A DNA stretch of 64,000 nt, from assembly GCF_017526105.1 (NCBI RefSeq), contig NZ_CP071839.1, forward strand, positions 3,400,501 through 3,464,500. Direction: 5' to 3'. Each line of letters opens with the position of its first letter. Positions within the stretch are counted from its first letter, which is position 1. The stretch comes from Streptomyces cyanogenus (GTDB lineage: Bacteria > Actinomycetota > Actinomycetes > Streptomycetales > Streptomycetaceae). Both the position numbers and the translations under genes were made by a program. The notes under the pieces are model-generated. The model was not told the DNA's origin. It made no database searches and saw only the letters and a program-made list of their open reading frames with translations. Of the stretch, positions 47,052 through 56,693 are shown piece by piece.

Positions 47052-48382
47052 CGACCGTCGACTTCGACCCCGGAGCCGAGGCCGCCCGCGCAACCGACGC
47101 GATCCTGCACGACACGCTGCACGGCGACCGGCGGGGCGTGGTGGTGGACTCGCCGCCGGGCGCCGGCAAGTCGACCCTGGTGGTCCGCGCGGCCCTCGAA
47201 CTCGCCGGTGCGGGCCGCCCGCTGATGGTGGTGGCCCAGACCAACGCCCAGGTCGACGACCTGGTCCTGCGGCTCGCCGAGAAGAACCCGGACCTGCCCG
47301 TGGGCCGTCTGCACAGCAGCGACGCCGACGCGTACGACAAGGCGCTGGACGCCCTGCCGCAGGTCCGTACGTCGGCGAAGGCGGCCGATCTGAACGGCCT
47401 GCCGGTCGTCCTGTCCACCGCCGCGAAGTGGGCGCACGTGAAGGCGGACGAGCCGTGGCGGCACGCGATCGTGGACGAGGCGTACCAGATGCGCTCGGAC
47501 TCCCTGCTCGCCGTGGCGGGCCTGTTCGAGCGGGCGCTGTTCGTGGGCGATCCCGGGCAGCTGGACCCCTTCTCCATCGTCGGCAGCGAGCAGTGGGCGG
47601 GTCTGTCGTACGACCCGTCGGCGTCCGCCGTCACCACCCTGCTCGCCCACAACCCGGACCTGCCCCAGCACCGGCTCCCGGTCTCCTGGCGTCTGCCGGC
47701 CTCGGCGGCGCCCCTGGTCTCGACGGCGTTCTATCCCTACACCCCCTTCCGCAGCGGCACGTCCCACGACGACCGCCGCCTGACCTTCGCGGTCCCCTCC
47801 GACGGTTCCGGCCCGGACCGGGTGATCGACGAGGCCGCGGAGTCCGGCTGGGGTCTGCTGGAGCTGCCCGCCCGGCACACCCCGCGCACGGATCCGGAGG
47901 CGGTACGGGCGGTCGCGGCGGTCGTCCGGCGCCTGCTGGACCGGGGCGGCGCGGCGGTCTCGGAGCGCGCACCGGAGCCGGCGCCGCTCACCGCGGACCG
48001 GATCGCCGTCGGCACCGCCCACCGCGACCAGGCGGCGGCGGTCCGTGCGGCCCTGTCCGACCTCGGCGTGCCGGACGTGACCGTCGACACCGCGAACCGG
48101 CTCCAGGGCCGCGAGTACGACGTCACGGTCGTCCTGCACCCGCTCTCCGGCCGCCCCGACGCAACCGCGTTCCACCTGGAGACCGGCCGCCTGTGCGTGC
48201 TGGCGTCCCGCCACCGCCACGCCTGCATCGTGGTCTGCCGCGCCGGCGTGACCGACCTCCTGGACGACTACCCCTCCACAGAGCCGGTCCAGCTGGGCAC
48301 GCTGGTGAAGTTCCCGGACGGCTGGGAGGCCAACCACGCGGTCCTCGCCCACCTGGCGGAACACCGGGTGAGCCAACGCTGA
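47048..48382 (+). CDS. SF1 DNA/RNA helicase (UPF1/DNA2-like)
   Basis: A 444-residue helicase whose GTG overlaps the previous stop. Motif I is PPGAGKSTLV (K41), motif II is IVDEAYQM (D143, E144), motif III is FVGDPGQLDP (Q171). The C-terminal half has RLPVSWRLP (motif IV), VDTANRLQGREYDVTVVLHP (motif V, Q353-E356) and LASRHRHACIVV (motif VI, R388). These match the UPF1-like SF1B family that includes eukaryotic DNA2. It is shorter than most and lacks large insertions. Together with the upstream nuclease it resembles a DNA2 protein split into two genes. Confidence 0.9.
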   Translation: MTTVDFDPGAEAARATDAILHDTLHGDRRGVVVDSPPGAGKSTLVVRAALELAGAGRPLMVVAQTNAQVDDLVLRLAEKNPDLPVGRLHSSDADAYDKALDALPQVRTSAKAADLNGLPVVLSTAAKWAHVKADEPWRHAIVDEAYQMRSDSLLAVAGLFERALFVGDPGQLDPFSIVGSEQWAGLSYDPSASAVTTLLAHNPDLPQHRLPVSWRLPASAAPLVSTAFYPYTPFRSGTSHDDRRLTFAVPSDGSGPDRVIDEAAESGWGLLELPARHTPRTDPEAVRAVAAVVRRLLDRGGAAVSERAPEPAPLTADRIAVGTAHRDQAAAVRAALSDLGVPDVTVDTANRLQGREYDVTVVLHPLSGRPDATAFHLETGRLCVLASRHRHACIVVCRAGVTDLLDDYPSTEPVQLGTLVKFPDGWEANHAVLAHLAEHRVSQR

Positions 48383-48529
48383 GGACACGCTCCCCGGGAC
48401 CCGTACCTGGGCGGAACACCCGGTGAGCCGGCGGTGGTGACACGCTCCCCGGGCGCCTCACGGAATAAGCGGAGACTCCCTCCTGTTAGCACCGGGACAG
48501 CTCACGCTCGGGAACAGGAGGCCCACACC

Positions 48530-49605
<1,076 letters not shown>

Positions 49606-49627
<22 letters not shown>

Positions 49628-51411
49628 GCCTGCTCCCCCAGCAGCTCGGAGATACGATCCGGCGACACCGGGCGGGAGTACAGCCAGCCCTGGCCGGTGT
49701 CGCAGCCGATCCGGCGCAGCCGGGTGGCCTGCGCCGAGGTCTCCACGCACTCCGCGGTGACCGTCAGGCCGAGCCGGTGGGCGAGCTGGATCATCGCCTC
49801 CACGATGACCTCGTCGGCCGGGTTGGGGGCGACCGCCTTCTTGTCGCCCTCGTACTGGAAGCCGCGGACGAAGGAGCCGTCCAGTTTCAGCGTGGACACC
49901 GGCAGCCGGCTCAGGTAGGCGAGGTTCGAGTAGCCGGTGCCGAAGTCGTCGATGGCGATGCGCACCCCCATGTCGCTCAGGGCCTGCAGCGCCTGGAGCG
50001 GGCGGCCCGCCGAGCCCATCACCGCGGACTCGGTCAGCTCCAGCTGGAGCAGATGCGGGGCGAGCCCGGTCTCGGCGAGAACCTCCGCCACGTCGGCGAC
50101 CAGGTCCGAGTCCCACACCTGCCGTACGGCGACGTTCACGCTGACGAAGATGGGCGGTTCGCCGGGGCGGTCCAGCTGCCAGCGGCGGGCCTGCCGGCAG
50201 GCGGTGGCGAGCGCCCAGCGGCCGAGCTGCACGATCGAGCCGTCCTCCTCCGCCAATCCGATGAACCGATTCGGCGTCAACGTGCCGAACTGCGGGTGAT
50301 GCCAGCGGATCAGCGCCTCCACGCCGTTGAGCCGGCCGTCCTCCATGGCCACCAACGGCTGGTAGTCGAGGACGAACTCCCCGCGCTCGATGGCGGGGCG
50401 AAGGGTGGAGGACAGCGCCTGACGGGTCATCCGGTGGGCGTTGCGCTCGGGGTCGAACAGCGTCCAGCGGGCCTTGCCGTCGGCCTTCGCCCAGTACAGC
50501 GTCGTATCGGCCGCCTGCATCAGGCCCGTTGCCGTCGTACCGGCCGCATGCCGCTCGACGACGCCGATGGACGCGGTCAACGACAAGCGCTGGCCCGCCA
50601 GATCGAAGGGTTCCTCCAGTGTCTTCAGCGCGGACTCGGCGAGGTCGGCGAGTTGTTCGGTGCCGGTGGAGGCCTCCACCAGCAGCGCGAACTCGTCGCC
50701 GCCGAGCCGGGCCACGAGGGGGGTTGCCGCGCGGGCGTACCCGGCCTCGTCGGCGACGCGGGTGAGGCGTTCGGCCACGGCCGCCAGGAGCCGGTCGCCG
50801 ACACGGTGGCCGAGGGTGTCGTTGACGGCCTTGAAGCCGTCGAGGTCCAGGTAGCACAGGCCGATCCGGCCGGTGCCGCTCTGCTCGTACGACTCCGCTT
50901 CCAGCGCGGCCGTCAGGCGCTCGAAGAACAGTGTGCGGTTGGGCAGCCGGGTCACCGGGTCGTGCATCTGCAAGTGCCGCAGCTGCGCCTGGAGTTCGCG
51001 GCGCGAGCTGATGTCGGTGACCGACATCAGGACGCCGGGCTCGCCGTCGGCCAGCGGGGCGACGGCGACCTGCACCCACACCGAGTGCCCCTCGGGACGT
51101 TTGAGGCGGCGGGTGCAGCGCAGACGGGCCTGCCGGCCGCGCAGCACCTCGCGGTAGGAGTGCCAGCTACGGGCGTCGGCGGCCAGGTCCACCAGGTCGG
51201 CGGCGACCCGCCCGACGAGGGTGTCCGGGTCGGTGCCGAGCAGCTCGCCGAGGGCGGCGTTGGCGCTGACGACGTATCCCTCCGGGGCCACGACCGCCAT
51301 GGCGAGCGGCGCGGTCGCGAAGACACGGTGGTAGGTGGTGTAGTGACTGTCTGTGACGGCCGACCGGTCGAGGTCTGCCGCGGGCGTCGGCCCTTCGGAC
51401 GTTCCGCTCAC
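49606..51411 (-). CDS. cdgA: CdgA-type GGDEF/EAL c-di-GMP protein with PAS domain
   Basis: A GTG start at 51411 (GGGAGCG upstream) gives 601 residues. A PAS domain covers residues about 25-145 ([32 protein letters not shown]). The GGDEF domain has [17 protein letters not shown] and an intact GGDEF at 237-241. The EAL domain has E365-A366-L367 in [11 protein letters not shown] and [42 protein letters not shown], so the phosphodiesterase residues also look intact. It probably makes or breaks c-di-GMP, which binds BldD and controls sporulation. I identify it with S. coelicolor CdgA (SCO2817) from architecture and location, not by alignment. Confidence 0.85.
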
Positions 51412-51733
51412 CGCTCGCTCCCGCAGTGCACTCGATCTCTGTCCGTGCCGGAAAGTGTGCCGATCATAGAGGCTGGCCCCGGGCCCTTCCAGCCACTGTC
51501 CAGTGTCCCGGACCGACCACAGGTTCTGACAGATCGTTTCTGCCCGCACCTGGACAGGTTCTACAGGCCCCCCGACCAGTTGTGACGTTCCGTGAGTGTT
51601 TCGGGGTGTCGAGCGCCGGGGCGCGCCGGTGTACGGCGGGGGCGCGCTCACCCTTCTGGTGCAGGCAAACAGGGCAGAACACATCAAATGCCAGCAATCT
51701 GGGTGCGGGTCCCGCGAACCGCACCCGGAGGTC
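51412..51733. other. Intergenic region between cdgA and the protease gene
   Basis: About 320 bases between divergent genes, holding both promoters. A leader hairpin (8-base stem, 51701-51708 with 51719-51726) lies right before the protease ribosome site and could influence its translation. Nothing else is recognised. Confidence 0.5.
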
Positions 51734-52993
51734 ATGTCCGTGCCCAAGCTGCGCAGCACCGCCGCCGTGTTCACCACGATGTCGGCGCTCGCCGCGACCT
51801 CGGTCCTCACCGGCCCGTCGGTCGCCGAGCCGTTCTCGACGGCCCCCTGCGCCCTGCACCGCACCGAGGCCCACCACTCCGAGGGGGTGGACGGCTGGAA
51901 CCCCGCCTACACCCGGCCGACCGGCGCGCTCGACGCCGTGATGGTGTTCCTCTCCTTCCCGGACGCGGCCCCGCGCACCACCCCCGCCCAGCTGACCGCC
52001 GACCACTTCCCGGCCACCAGCCGCTTCTACGAGCAGGCCTCCTACGGCAGGTTCACCCTGCGCCCGCACCCGCTGAAGCACTGGCTGCGCATGCCGCGCC
52101 CGTCGACGTCGTACGCCATGCGGCGGGACTGGAGCGCCGAGGACCGGGCCGCCTACCTGCGGGACGCGTTCGCCGTGGCCGACAAGGAGGTCGACTTCTC
52201 GCGCTACCCGGTCGTGTACCTGATCGCCGATCCGGACGCGCCCGGCGTGGACTCGGACGCCACGAAGGTGGTGAACCTCGAAACACCCCTGCACCTGGAC
52301 GACACCGACATCCACCGGGTCGTCACGGTGTTCGAGCACCATCCGCCGGACCGGCTGGTTCTCGCCCATGAGACCGGCCACGTCTTCGACCTGCCCGACC
52401 TGTACCACCGTCCGGTCGACGGCAAGGGCGACTGGGACACCTACGTCGGCGACTGGGACCTGATGGGCAGCCAGTTCGGACTGTCGCCGGACCTGTTCGG
52501 CTGGCACAAGTGGCGGCTGGGCTGGCTGGGGCCGCGCCAGGTGGTGTGCGTGCGCGGGGCCACTCCGACCCGGCTCACCCTGGAACCCCTCGCGGCCGGG
52601 CGGGGCGTCACGGTGCCGGGCGCGGGCGGCACCCCCGCCTTCGGCCTCGGCGACGGCGTCAAGCTGGCCGTCGTGCGCACCGGCCCGGACAGCGCCCTCG
52701 CCTTCGAGGCGCGCGGTGCGGCCGGCAACGACCGGATGTCCTGCCGGCAGGGGATCCTGGTCTACCGGGTGCACGGCGGCGCGGAGTCCGGCGACGGCCC
52801 GGTCCAGGTCGTGGACGCCCACCCGCGCACCGACGCCTGCTGGGAGAACTCGGTCTACCCGCCGCTCGCCGACGCGCCGGTCTTCCTCGGGGAGAGCTTC
52901 ACCGTGCCCGGGGAGGGCGTGAAGGTGGAGGCGGAGGGCCGGACGGCCTCGGGGGCGTGGACGGTGAAGATCACGCCGGGCGTCGAGGACTGA
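51734..52993 (+). CDS. Secreted M6-like metalloprotease
   Basis: A 419-residue protein from ATG 51734 (GGAG upstream). The signal peptide is MSVPKLRSTAAVFTTMSALAATSVLTGPSVAEP. The zinc motif is H212-E213-x2-H216 in LAHETGHVFDLPDLYH, with DWDLMGSQFG downstream, the usual third ligand/Met-turn area of M6 (immune inhibitor A-type) proteases. An N-terminal PVVYLIADPDAPG strand precedes it. The C-terminal part is beta-rich (GITVPGAGGTPAFGLGDGVKLAVVRTG). It probably degrades proteins outside the cell. Function in development is unknown. Confidence 0.82.
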   Translation: MSVPKLRSTAAVFTTMSALAATSVLTGPSVAEPFSTAPCALHRTEAHHSEGVDGWNPAYTRPTGALDAVMVFLSFPDAAPRTTPAQLTADHFPATSRFYEQASYGRFTLRPHPLKHWLRMPRPSTSYAMRRDWSAEDRAAYLRDAFAVADKEVDFSRYPVVYLIADPDAPGVDSDATKVVNLETPLHLDDTDIHRVVTVFEHHPPDRLVLAHETGHVFDLPDLYHRPVDGKGDWDTYVGDWDLMGSQFGLSPDLFGWHKWRLGWLGPRQVVCVRGATPTRLTLEPLAAGRGVTVPGAGGTPAFGLGDGVKLAVVRTGPDSALAFEARGAAGNDRMSCRQGILVYRVHGGAESGDGPVQVVDAHPRTDACWENSVYPPLADAPVFLGESFTVPGEGVKVEAEGRTASGAWTVKITPGVED

Positions 52994-53029
52994 GGATGGG
53001 GCGCCCCGCGCAGCCGCATACGTATACGA

Positions 53030-53069
53030 AAACGGCGGGCCTGATTCTTTCGAACCGGACCCGCCGTTT
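53030..53069 (-). terminator. Hairpin terminator after the minus-strand tRNA-Lys
   Basis: A 10-base-pair stem (53030-53039 with 53060-53069) and 20-base loop, nine bases after the tRNA end. On the minus strand it is followed by TTCGTATACG. Confidence 0.65.
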
Positions 53070-53077
53070 CCTTCGCG

Positions 53078-53151
53078 TGCGCCGCCAGGGACTCGAACCC
53101 CGGACCCGCTGATTAAGAGTCAGCTGCTCTAACCAACTGAGCTAGCGGCGC
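53078..53151 (-). tRNA. tRNA-Lys (CTT anticodon), copy 1
   Basis: On the minus strand: acceptor GCGCCGC/GCGGCGC, D-arm GCTCAGTTGGTTAGAGC, anticodon stem GCTGA/TCAGC with loop CTCTTAA (anticodon CTT), T-loop TTCGAGT and discriminator A. CCA is not encoded. It is identical to the plus-strand copy at 60680. Its first bases contain the stop codon of the neighbouring gene. Confidence 0.97.
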
Positions 53152-53711
53152 CTGCTGACGTCGTAGACATTAGCATCCTGGTCGGCGGGAGGAAAAATCG
53201 AAATCCGTACCGCCGCCCGGGCGGCGCGCACCGCCGCCCACAGCAGCACCTCGGGGCCGGGCAGCCAGGGGTGCCGGGTGTCCGGGGCGACCAGCCAGCG
53301 CGCGGAGCCGGAGGCGTCGCCGCAGGTCAGAGGCGGTACGGTCACCGCGTCGCCGACGCCGTGGCACAGCAGCGGCGGCACCGCCTGCGCCCGCTGCGAC
53401 CCCCACTCCTCCCAGTCCAGCAGCGAGGGCAGCCGCTGGGCCGTGCCCGGGGCGGCGAACAGCAGCATCCGACCCCGGAACACCGCGACCGGGCCCGATC
53501 CCGCGCCCTCGTCCCACAGCCGGTCCAGCATGCGGCGTCCGAAGACCGCGGGGACGCTCACCACGTCGAAGACGGTGCCGCAGGCCAGGACGACCGGGGC
53601 GTCCGGGCGCTCCTCCCACAGGGCGAGGGTGCTCCGGGAGTGTGTTCCCGCCGAGGCGAGCCAGGCGACGCCGGCGGAGCTGACACAGGTGACGTTCGGT
53701 GCGCTGGTCAT
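53142..53711 (-). CDS. PrimPol-related small protein ending inside the tRNA-Lys gene
   Basis: A 189-residue protein. The central part (ACGTVFDVVSVPAVFGRRMLDRLWD ... GPVAVFRGRMLLFAAPGTAQRLPSLLDWEEWG) and the ARWLVAPDTRHPWLPGPEVLLWAAVRAAR end match the family of short proteins related to bifunctional DNA primase/polymerase N-domains that I recall in Streptomyces. No catalytic acids are evident. Its stop TAG is the TAG of the tRNA acceptor/D-arm junction, so the coding region overlaps the tRNA by ten bases. There is no clear ribosome site; a direct repeat ATGTACT covers the start codon, on the opposite strand. Confidence 0.68.
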   Translation of the reverse strand: MTSAPNVTCVSSAGVAWLASAGTHSRSTLALWEERPDAPVVLACGTVFDVVSVPAVFGRRMLDRLWDEGAGSGPVAVFRGRMLLFAAPGTAQRLPSLLDWEEWGSQRAQAVPPLLCHGVGDAVTVPPLTCGDASGSARWLVAPDTRHPWLPGPEVLLWAAVRAARAAVRISIFPPADQDANVYDVSRRR

Positions 53712-53799
53712 GTACTACATGTACTGGCTGTGAGCGGGCCGTTCTTCTGGGTTGCCGAAAACCGGGACAGGAGGGGTGGAGGAGGAGTATCTTGCCCGC

Positions 53800-53811
53800 C
53801 TGGCATATGCC
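53800..53811. promoter_or_regulatory. GGCATATGCC palindrome, copy 1
   Basis: CTGGCATATGCC: the ten-base core GGCATATGCC is a perfect palindrome. The same core is embedded in an 18-base perfect palindrome at 59690-59707 near the IclR gene. TCTTG occurs a few bases upstream of both. It lies between the PrimPol-related gene and the next minus-strand gene. A common regulator is possible but unproven. Confidence 0.45.
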
Positions 53812-53820
53812 GACCGGGTG

Positions 53821-54189
53821 TTACAGCGGATCGGCGGACGTGCGTCCGTCCGGCTCGCCGCGCATCAGGTCCCGCCCGAACTCGACCATCTTCTTCGCGT
53901 AGTCCTCGGTCCACTCCGCCCGCTCGGCGATGTCCGCCGGGGTCAGCCGGTCGAACCGGCGCGGGTCGGCGAGCTGGGCCGCCGCGATGGCCTGGAACTC
54001 CACGGCCCGGTCGGCGGCCGCGCGGAACGCCTGGGTCAGCTCCGTCGCCCGGGCCAGCAGCGCCCGCGGATCCTCGATCGACTCCAGGTCGAAGAAGTGC
54101 TCCGGATCCCCGGCCGCCTCCGCCGGCTCGAAGAGCAGGGGCGCGGGGCGTAGCCGCGGTTCGTTCCGACGCGGCGTGGGCTCCGCCAT
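53821..54189 (-). CDS. Small conserved protein of unknown function
   Basis: A 122-residue protein with a strong ribosome site (AGGAGGAGACGAGAC) before the ATG at 54189. It is acidic, soluble and helical: LFEPAEAAGDPEHFFDLESIEDPRALLARATELTQAFRAAADRAVEFQAIAAAQLADPRRFDRLTPADIAERAEWTEDYAKKMVEFGRDLM. No domain is recognised; the regular helices suggest a small helical bundle. I recall it as conserved in streptomycetes near tRNA-Lys, without function. Confidence 0.72.
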   Translation of the reverse strand: MAEPTPRRNEPRLRPAPLLFEPAEAAGDPEHFFDLESIEDPRALLARATELTQAFRAAADRAVEFQAIAAAQLADPRRFDRLTPADIAERAEWTEDYAKKMVEFGRDLMRGEPDGRTSADPL

Positions 54190-54294
54190 GTCTCGTCTCC
54201 TCCTCGTACGGTTCACCGGCACCGCCTTCGGGTGGGCCACCGTCCATTGTCCCGCGCCCACGCAAGGGCACCGGCGTCGAGGAGGAGACCCGGG

Positions 54295-55026
54295 TTACAC
54301 CTGCACCAACGGCTCCCGGGTGAAGAGGCTGCCCAGCGACGGTGCGTTCACCCGGCGGTCGGTGAGCCGCAGGGCCTCCCACACCGTGACCTGGTTGGCG
54401 GTGAGCACGGGCTTGGACAGGGCCTTCTCCAGCAGGGCGAGGTGCGCGGCGGTGTGCAGGGCGGTGTCCGGCAGCAGCACGGCCTGGGCGTCGGCGGAGT
54501 CGGCCGCGCGGGCCAGCGTGAGCACCTCCTCCTCCCCCCAGGTGGCGGCCTCCGCCGCGGTGACGATCCCGGAGGCGCACAGTCCGGTCACCTCCAGGCC
54601 GCCGGCCCGCAGGAAGTCCGCGAAGAGCGCGGCCACGTCGTCCGGGTAGGTGGCGCCGACGGCGACCCGTCGTGCGCCGATCTCCCGGGCCGCGTGCACG
54701 AAGGCGAAGGACGTCGACGAGGCCGGCGTCCCGGCCAGCCGGGCCAGGGTCCGCACCTGTTCCTGGGCGCCCTCCCAGCCGTGTACGAAGCTGCCGCCGG
54801 TGCACGCCCACACCGCCGTCTCGGCCCCGGCCAGCCGCAGCTCCTCCACACCCTCGGCGAGCCGGGCGGCGGAGCCCACCGCGCGCAGCGCGTCCACCCG
54901 GCGGGCGTCCTCGCCGACGTCGGTGTGGCTCAGCTCCACCCGGATGTCGCTGCCCAGGAGCTGCTCGATGCGTGGATAGTCGTCCTCGGCGGAGTGGCCC
55001 GGGTAGAGGAATCCGAGTGCGGTCAT
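54295..55026 (-). CDS. Maleate isomerase / Asp-Glu racemase superfamily protein
   Basis: A 243-residue protein with AGGAAGG before the ATG. The first active-site Cys is present in VWACTGGSFVHGWEG. At the place where the family normally has the second Cys (SCTN-like), this protein reads LLPDTALHT, an Asp instead. The end (KPVLTANQVTVWEALRL) is typical for maleate isomerase/arylmalonate decarboxylase/EutA proteins. It may isomerise or decarboxylate a small dicarboxylic acid, but the changed residue makes the reaction uncertain. Its ATG overlaps the stop of a decayed paralogue upstream. Confidence 0.78.
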   Translation of the reverse strand: MTALGFLYPGHSAEDDYPRIEQLLGSDIRVELSHTDVGEDARRVDALRAVGSAARLAEGVEELRLAGAETAVWACTGGSFVHGWEGAQEQVRTLARLAGTPASSTSFAFVHAAREIGARRVAVGATYPDDVAALFADFLRAGGLEVTGLCASGIVTAAEAATWGEEEVLTLARAADSADAQAVLLPDTALHTAAHLALLEKALSKPVLTANQVTVWEALRLTDRRVNAPSLGSLFTREPLVQV

Positions 55027-55400
55027 GTCCAGCCTTCCTGCTGTTCTTCGGGCAGTACGGGCCGTGCGCGGGCAGCCGCGTTCGGCAGCGCCCGGCAGGG
55101 CTCCACGGCTCGGGTACCCAGCCGGCGCGGCGCAGCCCACCTGGTGACCTGGTTGGCCGAGACGGGGCCTGCGCGGCTCCGTCCTCCAGCCGGGGGACGA
55201 CGTCGTGGGCCGGGTGCCCGGTGCAGGAGAGGAGCAGGGCGCCGGCCGGGCCCGGGCGGGCGGCGCGCCGCGGCGAGCCATGGCGGCACCGGCCTCACGC
55301 TCGGAGAGCAGGGGGCAACGGATCGTGGGCCCGCCCGTGTTGACGAAGGTGGGTTCGGGTGCGAGCGTGGTCGATCCGCGCACGTCAGACGCCGGGAGCC
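55023..55400 (-). pseudogene. Frameshifted remnant of a second maleate isomerase/EutA-like gene
   Basis: Pieces of the family's C-terminal half appear in three successive frames. They are CPLLSEREAGAAMARRGA (about 55271-55330), ALLLSCTGHPAHDVVPRLEDG (about 55182-55244), which keeps the second active-site Cys that the intact neighbour lacks, and PVSANQVTRWAAPRRLG (about 55115-55168). The last frame ends EEQQEGWT and a TGA that overlaps the next gene's ATG (ATGA), which shows that this was once a translationally coupled gene. Two frameshifts and loss of the N-terminal half mark it as decayed. The missing 5' part is now occupied by the divergent dehydrogenase promoter. Confidence 0.72.
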
Positions 55401-55407
55401 GCCCCGT

Positions 55408-56361
55408 ATGACGCCGACCGTCCCCACCGTGCTGGTCCTCGACGCCGATCCCCCGCCCCGGCTCGGCCGCCTCACCGGGCGCGCCCGGATCGTCCACACG
55501 GACGCGGCGCACCTGGCCGAGCGGCTGCCCGCCGCGGACGTGCTGCTGGTGTGGGACTTCACCTCGCACGCGGTGCGCGGGGCGTGGCCCGGGGACGGTC
55601 CCCGGCCGCGCTGGGTGCACACGGCGAGCGCGGGCGTGGACCATCTGATGTGCCCGGAGCTGGCCGCGTCGGACACGGTGGTGACGAACGCGCGCGGGAT
55701 CTTCGACGAGCCGATCGCCGAGTACGTGGCGGCCCTGGTGCTGGCGGTCGCCAAGGACCTGCCGCGCACGCTGGAGCACCAGCGGGAGCGGACCTGGCGG
55801 CACCGGGAGACGCGGCGGGTGGCGGGCACCCGTGCGTGCGTGGTCGGCTCGGGTCCGATCGGCCGGGCGATCGTCCGGACGCTGAAGGCCCTCGGGGTGA
55901 CGACGGCGCTGGTCGGGCGGGTGCCGCGGACCGGCATCCACGGACCGGACGACCTGGACCGGCTGGTCTCCCGCGCGGACTGGGTGATCGCGGCGGCCCC
56001 GCTGACCGAGCAGACGTACCGCATGTTCGACGCCCGCCGGTTCGGCGTGATGCAGCCCTCGGCGTTCTTCGTGAACGTCGGCCGGGGTGACCTGGTCGAC
56101 GAGGAGGCCCTCGCCCGGGCGCTGAGCCGGCGCTGGATCGCGGGCGCGGCGCTCGACGTGTTCGCCGCCGAACCGCTGCCCGAGGACAGCCCGCTGTGGG
56201 AGCTGCCGGGGCTGATCGTGTCCCCGCACATGAGCGGCGACACGATCGGCTGGCGGGATGAACTCGGTGCGCAGTTCGTGGAGTTGTACGAGCGGTGGGC
56301 GGCGGGCAGCTCCCTGCCGAACGTGGTCGACAAGAGGCGCGGTTACGTGCCCGGCCACTGA
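55408..56361 (+). CDS. D-2-hydroxyacid dehydrogenase
   Basis: A 317-residue NAD(P)-dependent dehydrogenase. It has VRWVHTASAGVDHLM-type sequence (PRWVHTASAGVDHLMCPELA), the nucleotide-binding loop CVVGSGPIGRAIVRTL, and the catalytic Arg in FVNVGRGDLVDEEAL, Glu in VFAAEPLPEDSPLWE and His in VSPHMSGDTIGW. It reduces a 2-keto acid or oxidises a D-2-hydroxy acid. It heads the direction of the ehuBCDA transporter genes, with a 330-base gap between, so it may belong to the same catabolic pathway. Confidence 0.9.
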   Translation: MTPTVPTVLVLDADPPPRLGRLTGRARIVHTDAAHLAERLPAADVLLVWDFTSHAVRGAWPGDGPRPRWVHTASAGVDHLMCPELAASDTVVTNARGIFDEPIAEYVAALVLAVAKDLPRTLEHQRERTWRHRETRRVAGTRACVVGSGPIGRAIVRTLKALGVTTALVGRVPRTGIHGPDDLDRLVSRADWVIAAAPLTEQTYRMFDARRFGVMQPSAFFVNVGRGDLVDEEALARALSRRWIAGAALDVFAAEPLPEDSPLWELPGLIVSPHMSGDTIGWRDELGAQFVELYERWAAGSSLPNVVDKRRGYVPGH

Positions 56362-56693
56362 GGGCCCGAGAGGTGAAGGAGACCGCCGGGGACCGGGGTG
56401 GCCGTCGGGTTCTCCGGTGGGGGTTCCGTGGAGGCGCAGGGCGGGAAGAGGGCCTGGATCGCGTCGCGCGCGTACTCGGCGGGAGGGGCCTCGCCGGGTA
56501 CGCGCCCGGGTCTGTCCCACTGCCGCGCAGGTCAGGGCCGCTCGGTCGGTCGAAAGGCGTGCCGTGCGGTGGCGGTTCCCGCCGGTCGGCGGGACGGTGA
56601 CGCACCGTTCGGCCGGGAAAACCGGGGCGCATGGCCCGGATGCGCTTGGGTAGCCGCGCCGCCATGGCTCCACCACGTGGCAACGACGTACAC
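56362..56693 (+). other. Intergenic region before ehuB
   Basis: About 330 bases between the dehydrogenase and the transporter genes. I see no convincing gene or clear palindrome. It may carry the ehuBCDA promoter, and an in-frame ATG at 56664 could lengthen EhuB by ten residues. Confidence 0.45.

Noticed and set aside
44284..48382. The Cas4-like nuclease and helicase as part of a CRISPR system
   Set aside because: No repeats, no Cas1/Cas2 and no other Cas proteins are nearby.
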